From Pseudoneurospora amorphoporcata (Eukaryota; Ascomycota; Sordariomycetes; Sordariales; Sordariaceae), in contig MU859134.1 of the NCBI GenBank assembly GCA_033297205.1, positions 1 to 64,000 of the forward strand: 64,000 nucleotides of DNA. Reading direction: 5' to 3'. Shown here in pieces: positions 1 to 10,949 of the stretch. The position numbers and the translations under genes were made by a program. Every line of letters begins with the position of its first letter. Within the stretch, counting starts at the first letter, position 1. The notes beneath the pieces were generated by a model, which was not told the origin of the DNA, searched no databases, and worked only from the letters and a program-made list of their open reading frames with translations.

Positions 1-1145
1 CTTCCGCTCCGCTCTGCTACAAGTGCATAGTTCACTGTAGCATCCCTATACTAGTACTATCATCATAGGCTAGTTAGGGCATTGCAGCAAACATAATGTA
101 AAAACCGGAGGGTTGGATTTTTCATAAATATTTGAAAATTCTAAATTAATTTACTTATAGCTTTCTCTTTTCTACTATCTTTTAGCTAATACTACCAAAC
201 CTTCTCTTCTGTCTTCCAATCTCCTAGTATTCTTACTAAAAGTGATCTAATAACGAGCTTATACCTTATTTCTATTACTCGTCTCCATTTTGCAGACGCC
301 TCTTTGTTATTTACCTTAGTCAATAGGATACTACTAGGATACTTACCTATTAAATAGATATAAAGGTAGATGATTGTCGGTATTCCAAGCGAGACGGGGA
401 AATTGTGCTACGGATAGCGTGGTTTGAAGACGATAATATAGACGTCCGCTCCGGGATAGAGTCTAATTGGCCTTAAGAGAAACCTAACTAGCTCGGCTTC
501 CTTTCCGGGTTTGATGCGCCTGTATGTGCTCTTAGTAAGCCAGCTATCTGGCGTTTTAAGTAGGTAGTTAAATCTCGCCATTTCCCACCTAGATCCCAAG
601 CCTCCAAAAGCCTTTAGGAGTAGTTACTATCGTTAATGTGCGTTCAATATTTGCTGGATAATCTTTCTAGCGAGTAGACCCGTTAGGCAGGTAGTAACTC
701 CGAATTGAATACTTTAACCGTAGGTCTCCCCAACCTACTCGAAGATAACGACGCTAGGGTATTTTCCTAGCGTAGCTATTAAATTACATTATATATAAAG
801 GAGCTACGACTTTATCCTTCTTTAATTACCAATTCGTTAAAGCAACGGTAGGGATAACGGATTGTTTTCTTAGAGTGTATGAAGGAAGGAAGGTGGCTCA
901 TAGAAAAATAGCTTGTTATAGCCTACTTATAGTCCGATGACGCCTACCTAGAGTGGCTACGGAATTTCGACGTCGATGTAGGAGACTTAGTAGCTCCGTA
1001 TACTACGATAGAGTATATATAACACTTCTTTCCTTACCTACCCCTATTGCCCTATTTGCAGGTCCTTTTCTTATTGTAATTGTTTATAAGTTTTGTAATT
1101 ATAACGTACTTACTTATGTAGCCTATACTATTTACACTCTCCCTC
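1..1145. other. RIP-like TA-rich DNA, no gene
   Basis: The stretch is dominated by TA dinucleotides and has stops in all frames at short spacing. I see no recognisable protein, RNA gene or terminal repeat. It is most simply decayed repeat DNA at the left edge of the mutated block. Confidence 0.6.
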
Positions 1146-1674
1146 TATAATAAGGGTTGTAATTAGGGCTTGGAATAGTAGTTCAAATTCAATTAATAAA
1201 CTACTTTAGTCTCGAAAGCCTTATTGATCTTCTCAACCTCTAGGAGAAGGTTGGGCTTTAAGACCTTTTTATACTAAAGGGAATCGGTACGTACTTGAAG
1301 TACGTATTAAGCCTTGTCGCCTAAGGCTTCAAGACATTTATTTAGTAGTTTATATACGTATGGATCTTCATAAATGCCTTTATCCATTCTCTATTTTCCT
1401 TTTGGCGCTGTCCTTTATCCGGGCGCCCTACTTCTTACTTGGTTGGCTATAGTTGCTTCTAGGATGACCGTGGCCGAGGGCCCGGCCGTGGGTTTAGCCG
1501 ATAGTCTAGCCGCGAGTTTGGCCGCGGGTTTGGCCGCGGGTCCGGCCGAGGGTCCAGCCGAGGTAGGTGTTGTAGCCGGAGGCTACTGAGTATCTCGAGG
1601 CTAATACTAAGCGTTGAGGCTCTATTGAGTCTTATAATCCTAACCCCTAGATTGTAGGCAATGTCCATGTAATA
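1146..1674 (+). mobile_element. Solo LTR, family 1, RIP-mutated copy
   Basis: This 529-bp unit is one of five copies of the same sequence; the others are at 9,209, 14,220, 15,520 and 22,944. It begins TATAATAAGGG and ends TGTAATA where the clean copies begin TGTGACAAGGG and end TGTGACA, which are C-to-T and G-to-A changes. The flanking pentamers are CCCTC on the left and CCTTC on the right, an imperfect 5-bp target duplication differing by one C-to-T change. It contains a GC-rich 12-bp tandem repeat at about 1,470-1,562. No internal retrotransposon sequence is attached, so it is a solo LTR. Confidence 0.8.
1470..1562. repeat. GC-rich 12-bp tandem repeat inside family-1 LTR
   Basis: Seven to eight units resembling GGCCGNGGGTNN, such as ggccgcgggttt, stand in tandem. 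Two other family-1 copies carry the same kind of array with a different arrangement (about 9,325-9,425 and 14,335-14,458). The clean copies at 15,520 and 22,944 lack it. In-frame it reads as a Gly/Pro/Ala-rich peptide, but nothing suggests it is translated. Confidence 0.7.
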
Positions 1675-4593
1675 CCTTCCTACTAATTTGTCTTTCTAAC
1701 TTTATTAATTATAGTATCACCGTACTCGATTAGAGGTGGCGGCTATACGTACGTTGAGATAAGTTAGAGCTCTATTACTATACTTTTTATAGGTTTAGTC
1801 GAACGAAACCGGCGGTAGCTCCAAACCCTAATATCCGTAAGAAAAAAAACGAAAACACGAAGGTTAGAGCCGAGGGGAGGGAATAACATAACAAATTAAA
1901 CGCACCAAGAAAATACCTACCGCCTACAAACCTAGGTACTAGCGTCCTATAGGTAGCGTTACCCCTATTAAATATAGTGCGCCTTTTGCGCCGCCGAATA
2001 TTACGCCCTCGCTCGAGACCTATTGTTGTATTTTCGATAATAAGTAGCTATTATTGCTATATAGTAAGTTATAGATGCCTAGTAGAAGGAGCGGTGCAAT
2101 CTAGACGAAGTGGAATATGTTGGCATTTACGTAGTACGAATAGGGAGAGTACAAGAGTATGGAAAGGATGAATATAAACCTAAGAAGTCGGTACGTATAA
2201 TTGCTTAAGTACAATTACTACTAGTACTACGCGTAATATCTTATACCGTATCTACTTAAGGAATTTAGTAACGAAGGTCCTTAATTATTTAAGCTTAGCT
2301 GGAAGCTAACTAGTTTACTATCTACCCGTCTAGGTACGATCTCTTATTTACTACTATTAAATATATTCCCTCTCGACACTCAACGAGAAATCCTATATTC
2401 GAACGGGAAGAGGTAAACTAGCTACTATTGATAGTACCTCCAGTTATTAGCAATCTTTAGCCGACGTATCCAAACTTGGGCGATCTTAGCGACCAAGAAA
2501 TAAATAAGACTAAAACATCGGCGTCGAGAACGATAATAGTCGACGCAGGCGAGCTAGTCTGAGCGTTTAGGCTACGACAAAGAAACGTCTAACGTTCCTT
2601 TTATTCCTAAAATCGAAGGATATCTAAACTACTACTAGAGAGCCTTTACCGTGCCGCTCAACGGATAGGAACGATGTCTTTATCCTCGAAACATCTGCTG
2701 GAGAATATAGAACGTCGCGATATAGACCCAAGATTTTGGCGACGGCGCAAGATTATTGAGCAAGCAAATAGGATAGTATAGAACTCCCAAATATAACAAT
2801 AATAGATGTATAATCTTTCGGATATAATAGAGAGTCAGCTAGCCGCTTCATCGCGATTTAGTAGTCGAGTATCGAGCGGAGCGAGCGGATGTCGGTCGAG
2901 GTCGAGGATGGGAGATATAATTCGCGATTGATCGAAATTATAATATGAAAGTGGTTAGATAGGTAGGAAAAATAAAAGGAATAATTAGAAAATGTATTAC
3001 TTTTCTATTGCTCGAGAGTTTCAATACTTTAGGATTGGGACTTACAAATGCGTATTTGTTCTAGGGATGAAGCTACTAGACCGTTGTCGTTGGAGCGGAG
3101 GATAATCCGTTGCTCCTACGTAAGATTTGTACTTTGCTATATAGCAATTACACAATCGTTAGCTCTTTCCCTTTACTTACGGTACTTCTACCTAATAAAC
3201 CTCCTAATTTTATAAAGTTTTGGGTAGGAACCTTCTTGCTAAGGCTTAAGACTACGGGTAATACTTTCTTTCTAGTCCGAAATAGGGTATAATGAGAATT
3301 TAATATAGCGCCCTTTGCGGTTTGGTAGTGCCTTATTGCACTCTCTTTACCGCTCAACTAAGAGCCAGTTAAATTAACCACTATAAATACCACCAGCTAC
3401 TATTACGTCTTTGCTAGCTTTAGCCTTATTCTAACTAGTATAGCTACTAGCAATATTTCTTAGGAGAAAAATACTCGCTTTTCAATGGAATATTGCATAG
3501 ACTGGAATACGATAAAATAAGCGATATAAGTTGCAATCCGCGTTAGATATACTCATCCGTCTTTATCCTTAATATCGTCTATCTTCGTCTTCTATCTTAA
3601 CTAACTTATTATTAACGTCTATAGTATGATAAATCTTCTCGATACCTAATTCGACCAAGCCGACTATCTTCTAGCCCTATCTTTTTATTGGGCCTATTTA
3701 GGTATCCGAGTGACGTACCTAGAGCTTCCCTAAAGTACGAGAAACCTAACTAGGGAGTTTAAACTCTCCTTAGCCTCCCCTTCCTACTCTAATTGCCTTG
3801 CGTCCCTTTAGAATCCTCGAGCTTTGATTCGTCTCAGTAGATTAAGAGGCTAGATAGCCCCTATTTGAATTGTCGTTTAGTAACAGAGAGGTATCCATCT
3901 TATCTATTTCAAATTTTTATTAGAGGTACTTCTTCGTTCGAACTCTTCCTTCCCTTGTTTACTATAGAGAAGCGTCTTGTGTGTATTTCTCTCCTCGATA
4001 TTACTGCTAAGTTTACTAAATTTCGGTGTCGAGGACTTTCTTAAGCTCTATTTCCTTCTTCTTTCTCCACGTTCTATATATTATATATCTACTCTTTCTT
4101 TCAAGCCTCCTTCTTTATTTCGTTGTTACTATATCGTCTTATTCGTACCTTATAATACGATTGTAGATTTAAACGGACTATTCCTTCCTAAAATTCCAGA
4201 GTAGAAGGAACCTACCTATTATTATAAGATGCCTCTTCCCTCCCTTCCTTCTCCCTCTTCTTTCTTTCCTCATACAACCTTCTTCTAATAATAAGCCTTT
4301 CCTGCCTCGAACTTCACAACTTTAAAATCTGTTAACCGGATAATTATCGTTTACTATAGTAAGTGCCACATTTAAGTTTTCTAATTTATCTTCAATTACC
4401 ACTTTCCTCGCCGAGCTTATACGAATTACCTCAACTCGCGCCTCGGTTGCTTTGACAGCAAGGATTTGCGCTCTTAATAGCTTCATCTGTGTCTGATCAG
4501 TGCTATGGTTATGGCCATAACCTTCAAGTACGGCTTGAATAAAGATCAATATAACTAGCTATTACTTCTATACGTCTTTGGTCTTTTTTTTTT
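1675..4593. other. RIP-like DNA with no recognisable gene
   Basis: This is TA-rich sequence with frequent stops on both strands. A slightly better preserved open stretch of 75 codons lies on the minus strand at 4,322-4,549, but it resembles no family I know and has no supporting context. I found no LTR or TIR boundary here. Confidence 0.5.
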
Positions 4594-5024
4594 GAGCTTG
4601 ACTCACCGCACCCCCCCTAATGTCCTCATGCACCCTATTTTGACTTGATGTACCACTTACTCCACTATTGGCACCTGGATGCAGCTAATATGAAAGATCC
4701 ACCGTTTTGTATAGTAATTTATAGCGAAAGAATGTTCCAAATATTCGCCAAAACTAAGGGCATTACCACCTCAATGCTCAATGCATTACCACCTCAATGA
4801 ATTACCACTTTAATGCATTACCATTCCTAAATTCAAAGCTAGTATCAATTTATTTCCAACGCTTCTTCCTTTTTATCGATATATCAACGTAAAAAGGAAC
4901 GCGGAAGCGATATTGCGCTAAGGTAGTAATGCCCTATGGTAGTAGTAATATTTTGTGGTGGTGGTGATGCCTTGTGGTGGTAGTGATGTCTTGTGGTGAT
5001 ACTTCGACCTCTAGGTAGTGACTA

Positions 5025-5212
5025 TCACGGGGCAAGGGCACCGTTAGGTATGGGGTATGACATATGTTGTTGTACGAGGGAGGAAAGAAGAGGTGTGCGC
5101 CAGCCAGGGCATACATAGGGCTCGTTGAGCCCTCGTGCCAAGGCTGGTCCCGGTGCTATGACCATGCTGGTCAATGATACTAAGGCACAGGGTATGCGAT
5201 CTATCCCTGTGA
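5025..5212. mobile_element. TA-flanked MITE, diverged copy
   Basis: It begins TCACGGGGC after a TA dinucleotide and ends CCCTGTGA, matching the ends of the copies at 13,801 and 17,940. Internally it shares patches such as the TGTTGT(A/G)(C/T)GAGG stretch. It is shorter (188 bp) and its right-hand TA is not intact (CA). It is nested inside the 4,594-5,780 element. Confidence 0.6.
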
Positions 5213-5228
5213 CAGTGACAATGGATAA

Positions 5229-5662
5229 GGGGTACCCTCCGCGCACACCCAAAAACTCCCTACGCACACCCAAAATACCAAACTCTAAAAGCGAAGTCGC
5301 TATACTCGTACTTCATCGTATGCCAACTTTGCAAAAAGAGATTTCCTAAATAATCTTTACTCTCTAGAAGCCCTCTACTATTTCCTTTTCCTTAAATAAA
5401 TTATAATTAGCTACCTTTGAGGCTCTTGCTAAATAAAAGTAGGAAAGTACTACTACCAAAGTTACGATCCGCTTTCTAATTAGTAAAGCGAAGATTCTCC
5501 CTGGAAAACGGGTATACCTACTTTAAAGGTTCGTGAAATAAAAAAATAAAGAGAAAAGCCGGTATATATACTTGTATAATTCCAGTTTTCAGTGAGTTCT
5601 CCCAAAGTATCTACTTAATAGGTGTATGCGGGGAGTTTTTGGGTATGCGCGGAGGGTTCCCC
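5229..5662. mobile_element. Nested 434-bp TIR element
   Basis: Inverted ends of about 40 bp begin GGGGTACCCTCCGCGCA on the left and, read on the minus strand from the right, GGGGAACCCTCCGCGCA; both continue into an ACCCAAAAACTCCC core. TA dinucleotides lie just outside both ends, which could be a TA target duplication. It has no coding capacity and is probably a non-autonomous DNA transposon inside the 1.2-kb element. Confidence 0.65.
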
Positions 5663-5780
5663 ATAGATAAACAGAAATTTATATCTGATAACGACCTATT
5701 TTACTATTAAGTGCTAGAGGGTGCGCGAAGTTAAAATAGGGTGTATAAGGACATTAGGGAGGGTGCAGTGAGTCAAGCTC

Positions 5781-8640
5781 TTTTCTTTTTCTACTTTACC
5801 AATCCATCAAATCGCTTCACTATTACTTCCTAGTTTGAGTCGAACAACTACATCTCTTTAGCTTTAACTAATACTTTTGCTTCTAAATACCAAGAAATTA
5901 CCGAGTTCGTTTAATCGACACCGTCTAAAGCACCAAGTTATTCTTTAAGGCCCTTACTCCCCTAGCTCACACTATATAGATTATATCTCCTAGTACTTTG
6001 ATGGCTCTTTATATGCCATCCTCGTCGTTAATAATAACAATATAACATCCGCGGTAGTACTAGTTAAGGTACTAGCAAAAGAAAATTAGGAGTAGCGGCA
6101 GTAGTAAAAGAAGAAGCGTTATTAATAGCCAAAATAATAACAACAGCATCCATAGCAAACAAGTTATAAACAACATATCGGCACCAATTAGGGCAGCCTC
6201 AACCTTATCAATGGCGGAAGGGGCGGCGGAAGCGGCGATGGCAGCGGCGAAGGAAATACAAATATTAGATACCAATCCTGAACAAGTTATAAATAATATA
6301 ACGTCAGCTCTATAGTGCCAATATACTTCCTAAGATACCTTCCTCATTTTCCTACTACGGTAAACGGCCTTCCAATCGCGTTATACTCGTCCCTAAAATA
6401 TATTACTCCTAGTCGTACTTAATAGGATAGCTTGACCCTCCGCGGTAACCTACAAAACTTGCTTGCAGTTCGGAACATCTACTATTTCCCACCAAATCTT
6501 TCTTTAGCTTCACGCACTCTCGCTTTAACGATATTATATAAGAAGATTCTAGGCGTTTGCTACATAGACCGCTAGTCGTGTACCCTATAGGCACCCTCTT
6601 TAACAGCGGATTTAGTAGCTCCTAGAATCCCCTCCTTTACAAACCTTCCTCTTTGTATTACCAGCTCTATATAGCTAGTAATCCCCTCCAGCTTTAAATA
6701 GCTAAATCCCTCAATTATTATTATTCCTATTATTTCATAATCTATCTTATATATTATTACCGTTACTACTACTATATTTTTTTTTTACAATACTGAGGGG
6801 CGGGTACTATCTTGGGTAAGATAAGAAATTACTACTGTTAGCTGGGAACTCGGTAGTTAAAATAGATAGGAGAAGGAAATCCGGTCCCGGGTATAACCTT
6901 AAACTACGTCTACCGTCCCCGCTCCATCTAGGGAGACAAGCTACGAGTAACCCTACTACTTAGACTACAAACTACAAGTATATAACTTATAATTTAGGTT
7001 TACTACTACTACTACTACTACTACTACTCCCGGTAACTATAACTATTATAACTCTTTAAGTATAATAAATACACACACACACATACACACATATACACAC
7101 ACACACACCTTAATAACTAGCTAATACTAACGCAATAAAGTTATTACGGTCTACTAGGGCCCTACCCCAACCTCCTTCAAACCTAAAAAAAGGAGGCACA
7201 CAATTTGCTTAACTTGCTAGCTACTAACCTACTAACCTCTAAGTAGTAGTATAAAAGCAGCAATTAAGTATAGGACCAATAGATAGTTCTCTACGCGCTT
7301 CCGGTCTACTAAGGCTTCATCCCAATTTCGGTTTATTTTCTCCCCTTACTCCTCGCTTCTCCTCTCCAACTCGCTTCTCTTCTCTAACCCCAGTACTAGT
7401 GTCGCTCCCCCTTCGCCTCCAGTCTATTTTTTACCCACATTTTATAAGATAAAGGGTGGACGCCTAGTACTAATTACTAATTTAAGAGAGAGAGAGACAA
7501 CGAGAGAGAGAGAGAAAGAGAAAGAAAACTGACTCGAAAGAACTTAATATAAACCCCCACAATCACTACTACTAAGCCATTTACGGGGGTTTAGATTGCA
7601 TCATCTATATCGCCCAACTAGCGAGCTTAAGGCTTTAAATTTCTACTTGAAACAAAGTAGGGTAACGACTACTAGTTGGGCTTAGGATCGGAATTACGTT
7701 AGCTTTAACTATAGCTTTTTACGTATGTGTATATTTGCGTATATATATATAGAGGAGGCTCGGTGGTAGTAGTAGTAGTAGTAATTTTAGTAGTAGGTAG
7801 TTCGGTTTAGAAAACGTATATTTTAAACGTTTCTTAGCCGGCCGGCTTAGTTACCTCGGGACGGAGGGGGACGGTTTAAGTATAGGGGAGGAAGAGGTAG
7901 GGTTTGGGAGGAAGTAGAAGAGAAGGGGAAGAAGTAAGTTTAGGATTAGAAGAGGGGGGAGGAGGGAGTTAGCCGGGGGGGGTGAATAGAGTCTTTTACC
8001 CTTAAATTATAGCCGGTATATATTGAAGGATAAAAAAAGGAGAGAGCGAAATAAGAGGATAGATAGATGTGGGAATTGGTTATTTTAGTTTAATATAACG
8101 GAGGAGAGGAAGTAGTATATAGGAGGAGTTAATAGAGACTAGTTTCTACTTAGTTATTTACTTTATTTAGTCTATTTAGTTGGCGTAATAGTGGTAATAG
8201 AGTGTACAGTTACAATCTGTATGCGTACTATTAATATAGAAAGTTTAGAACGGGAGATTAATATTATATAAGGTATAAATTTTATATAGAATTTTCTATA
8301 TCTAAGGTTATTTATTACGTATGTCCTCTCTTGTAAATATTTGAACAGTCTTATATACAAACACCTATATAACCTCTCTTACTCATACCGAATCTATAAT
8401 ACCCCTATTAGGCCTAGCTACTTACGCTATAGGTACGTTCTCCTAACTTCTTTATACTCTCCTTTTTTTAACACCAACACTACCACACGTCCACCATCAA
8501 ACTATAATTCATTATAGAGGTCATTATCTCCTTTAAGTCCTACCCCTTCTACTCCTCCTACGCCTACCTTTACACTTACACCGAGCAATATAGGATTAGA
8601 AGCAACGGTATATTATAGTAGTACTTCTATCTCTAGAGGA
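5781..8640. other. RIP-like DNA with microsatellites, no gene
   Basis: There are stops in all frames. Simple repeats are prominent: a CTA run at about 7,001-7,028, CA runs at about 7,071-7,108, GA runs at about 7,486-7,525, a TA run near 7,741-7,752 and a GTA run near 7,764-7,785. A leucine-rich open stretch at 6,072-6,275 (minus) is low complexity and not credible as a gene. Confidence 0.55.
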
Positions 8641-8649
8641 GAACTTCTC

Positions 8650-8945
8650 CTACCCACCTAGTAAGGAAGCCTAATCCCCAGAATCGTAATCTTATTATTA
8701 ATATCCGGGCAATCGATGTACTCCTCGTTCTTGCCGTCCTAAAATTCCCAGGCGAGGCACGTCCGCGGTATTACCTCGATCTCGTCGGCCGCCAACGTCC
8801 ACTATTGCGCGAGGCGGTACCCAAAGACGGTAGGCGCGTTAACGGCCGCGTAGAGGTGGTAGCCGCACCGAGCGCCCTAGTAGACCTCGGCGTTGGCGGT
8901 CCGGTCAGGCGTGTCGAGCGTAGCCTTGCCGTCGGCTGAAATAGT
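8650..8945 (-). pseudogene. RIP-truncated coding remnant, family unknown
   Basis: Read on the minus strand, one frame stays protein-like for about 95 codons and is broken only by three TAG stops. Each stop sits where CAG or TGG would be expected after one C-to-T or G-to-A change. The remnant has GC-rich third positions and keeps tryptophan, cysteine and tyrosine residues (for example GARCGYHLYAAVNAP and RTCLAWEF). I do not recognise the family. The pattern says it was a real, GC-rich host-like exon before mutation. Confidence 0.5.
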
Positions 8946-9208
8946 TACGAAGGTTTAGAGACCAACTTCGACCTATTTAATTTGGGGGGAAGTAGTCAGT
9001 TAATTAGGTTTAGGTACAAAGGAACTAACGGAAAGGAAAGGAAAGAAAAAGAAAGAAAATAAATGACTAGGAACATTACTTACAAAGACGTTAAGTATAT
9101 TTATATACTATATAAGTCTAAAGCTTACAACGGGCTTTATAATTACCGTTAGGTGGCTATAGGTATCTACGTTAGCGTAGAAAGTGAGCGGTTGGGGGCT
9201 GCTATAAT

Positions 9209-9748
9209 TAGTATACGGACATTGCCTACAGTCTAAAGGTTAGGATCATAAGACTTAATAGAGCCTTAACGCCTAATATTAGCCTTAAGATACTTAGTGG
9301 CCTCCGGCTACAATACCTACTTCGGCCGGACCCTCAGCCAGACCCGCGGCTAGACCCGCGGCTAAACCCGCGGCTAGACCCGCGGCTAGACCCTTGGCTA
9401 AACCTACGGCCAAGCTCTTGGCTACGGTTATCCTAAAAGTAACTACAACTAACTAAGTAAAAAGTAGGGCGCTCGGATAAAGGACAGCGCCAAAAGGAAA
9501 ATAGAGAATAGATAAAAGCATTTAAGAAAATCCACACGTATACAGACTACTAAATAAATATCTTAAAGCCTCAGGCGATAAGGCTTAATACGTACCTCAA
9601 GTACGTACTAATTCCCTTTAGTACAAGAAGGCCTTAAAGCCCAACCTTCTCTTAGAGGTTAAGAAGATTAACAAGGCTTTCGAGACCAAAGTAGTTTATT
9701 AGCTAAATTGAACTACTATTCCAAGCCCTAAATACAGCCCTTATTACA
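9209..9748 (-). mobile_element. Solo LTR, family 1, RIP-mutated copy
   Basis: This is an inverted copy relative to the one at 1,146. Its ends are mutated forms of TGTCACACGGAC (left) and CCTTGTCACA (right, now CCTTATTACA). The left flank 9,204-9,208 is ATAAT and the right flank 9,749-9,753 is ATAAC, a 5-bp target duplication with one transition. It carries the GC-rich tandem array. A second solo LTR starts immediately after the right-hand ATAAC. Confidence 0.82.
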
Positions 9749-9753
9749 ATAAC

Positions 9754-10136
9754 TGCAAGGGCACAGATGGGGAAGTCGAAGGCAAAGCTAAGAATCCATC
9801 GATGACAGAAGATTTTAGGTGAGGAGGAAAAGAGAGAGAACTAGATACATGCGGTTGAATCCAAACTTAAATACTCTAGTCACATAAGCGACCCTGGGAT
9901 CCGCTTGCCAAGTCACTCTCCTCCAGTCCTTTCACTCGCATCCCATTTACCTGCAGGCAAACCAGGACCTCCCTTGTACCTGCGTTCTTCCATCGTTCGC
10001 AACAACATCTTCAATGGTGCAGCGGTCTGAACCGTAAACGGTGAAGCGGTCAGGTTCGTGAACGATATCCTTCCAGAAAGGTCCGCTCTAGAAGGCTCGC
10101 ATGGCGGCATGGTCGGACTGTGCCTGTACCGTAACA
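9754..10136. mobile_element. Solo LTR, family 2, clean copy
   Basis: This 383-bp unit begins TGCAAGGGCACAG and ends CCGTAACA, giving TG...CA ends. It is flanked by perfect ATAAC pentamers at 9,749-9,753 and 10,137-10,141. Its base composition is balanced and stands out sharply from the TA-rich surroundings, so it was inserted after the main wave of mutation. No other copy is visible here, so the family and strand are undefined. Confidence 0.75.
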
Positions 10137-10141
10137 ATAAC

Positions 10142-10900
10142 CTAGAGCTTCCGAGCGATACGAAGGCTTGGCCTTTAACTTTGTCGAAGGTAGCTTCTAA
10201 TCTTTTTCTACCTCGTTAGGGTATTATTGTGTGTAATCCTACAATGCTACCTTGAGGCTAACTACTACTTCTCTATTAAACTGTAAAATCTATATATCAG
10301 CTTAAGGACGGTTTTATATAGTCCGTTCACGTGCCCTACATGCCGAGAACAGAAAGTGTACTTTAACGAGGACAGAGGCAAGAGAAAGAGAGCAGCGTAT
10401 TATAAATGAGGGAAACGTATAGTTAGAAATAGGGTAAAATAGTATAGAATTAGTAGAGGTTTACTATATATAGAAGTAAAGATACTTACGTATACAAAGT
10501 TGCCTCGCTATCTAATTACTATTAAGAGAAAAAAAGTCGTTAGTGTCTATACGTTGGGTTTATATAAGTTATTCGATCCCCTCGAGCTAAGATAGAAAAT
10601 GAGTAGTAGATTGTAGCTGAAAGAGGAGACTTACCGCTATAACTCGCAGGTTGGGCTTTATAGTTACGAGTTTAGGAATGCTAAAAGTGCTTCCAAATTT
10701 ATTGAGCCTAAACAACTCTACCTTATTACTATTAAAGGCTATTTTTACGAACGCTAAGAGATTGACCGTATTAGTAATCTCGCCTTTAGTCCGGAATAGT
10801 AAGTGGGAGTTCCCTTAATGTAATAGGTCGCCAAAGTTACCCTAAATATCGCCGTATATTAAACGGCACTAGTTAACAGACTGGTAGCGGAAGTTGATGT
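10142..10900. other. RIP-like DNA, no gene
   Basis: TA-rich sequence with stops in every frame and no repeat ends that I can define. Confidence 0.5.
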
Positions 10901-10949
10901 ATAAAAGTAGAGATTGAAACTATTAATAGGCGCAAACTCGCCAAGGAGA

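Larger units (their letters stand above)
4594..5780. mobile_element. 1.2-kb TIR element containing nested insertions
   Basis: The ends are inverted repeats of about 50 bp: the left arm begins GAGCTTGACTCACCGCACC at 4,594, and the right arm (read on the minus strand from 5,780) begins GAGCTTGACTCACTGCACC. They differ mainly by C/T and G/A changes. The element lies between T-rich flanks, so a target duplication cannot be defined. No transposase reading frame survives. Two further TIR elements, at 5,025-5,212 and 5,229-5,662, sit inside it, so the true parent is only about 560 bp, typical of a non-autonomous element. Confidence 0.75.

Noticed and set aside
6990..7800. Possible CRISPR-like or regulatory repeat array
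   Set aside because: Only simple CTA, CA, GA and GTA microsatellites without regular spacers; the window is eukaryotic.
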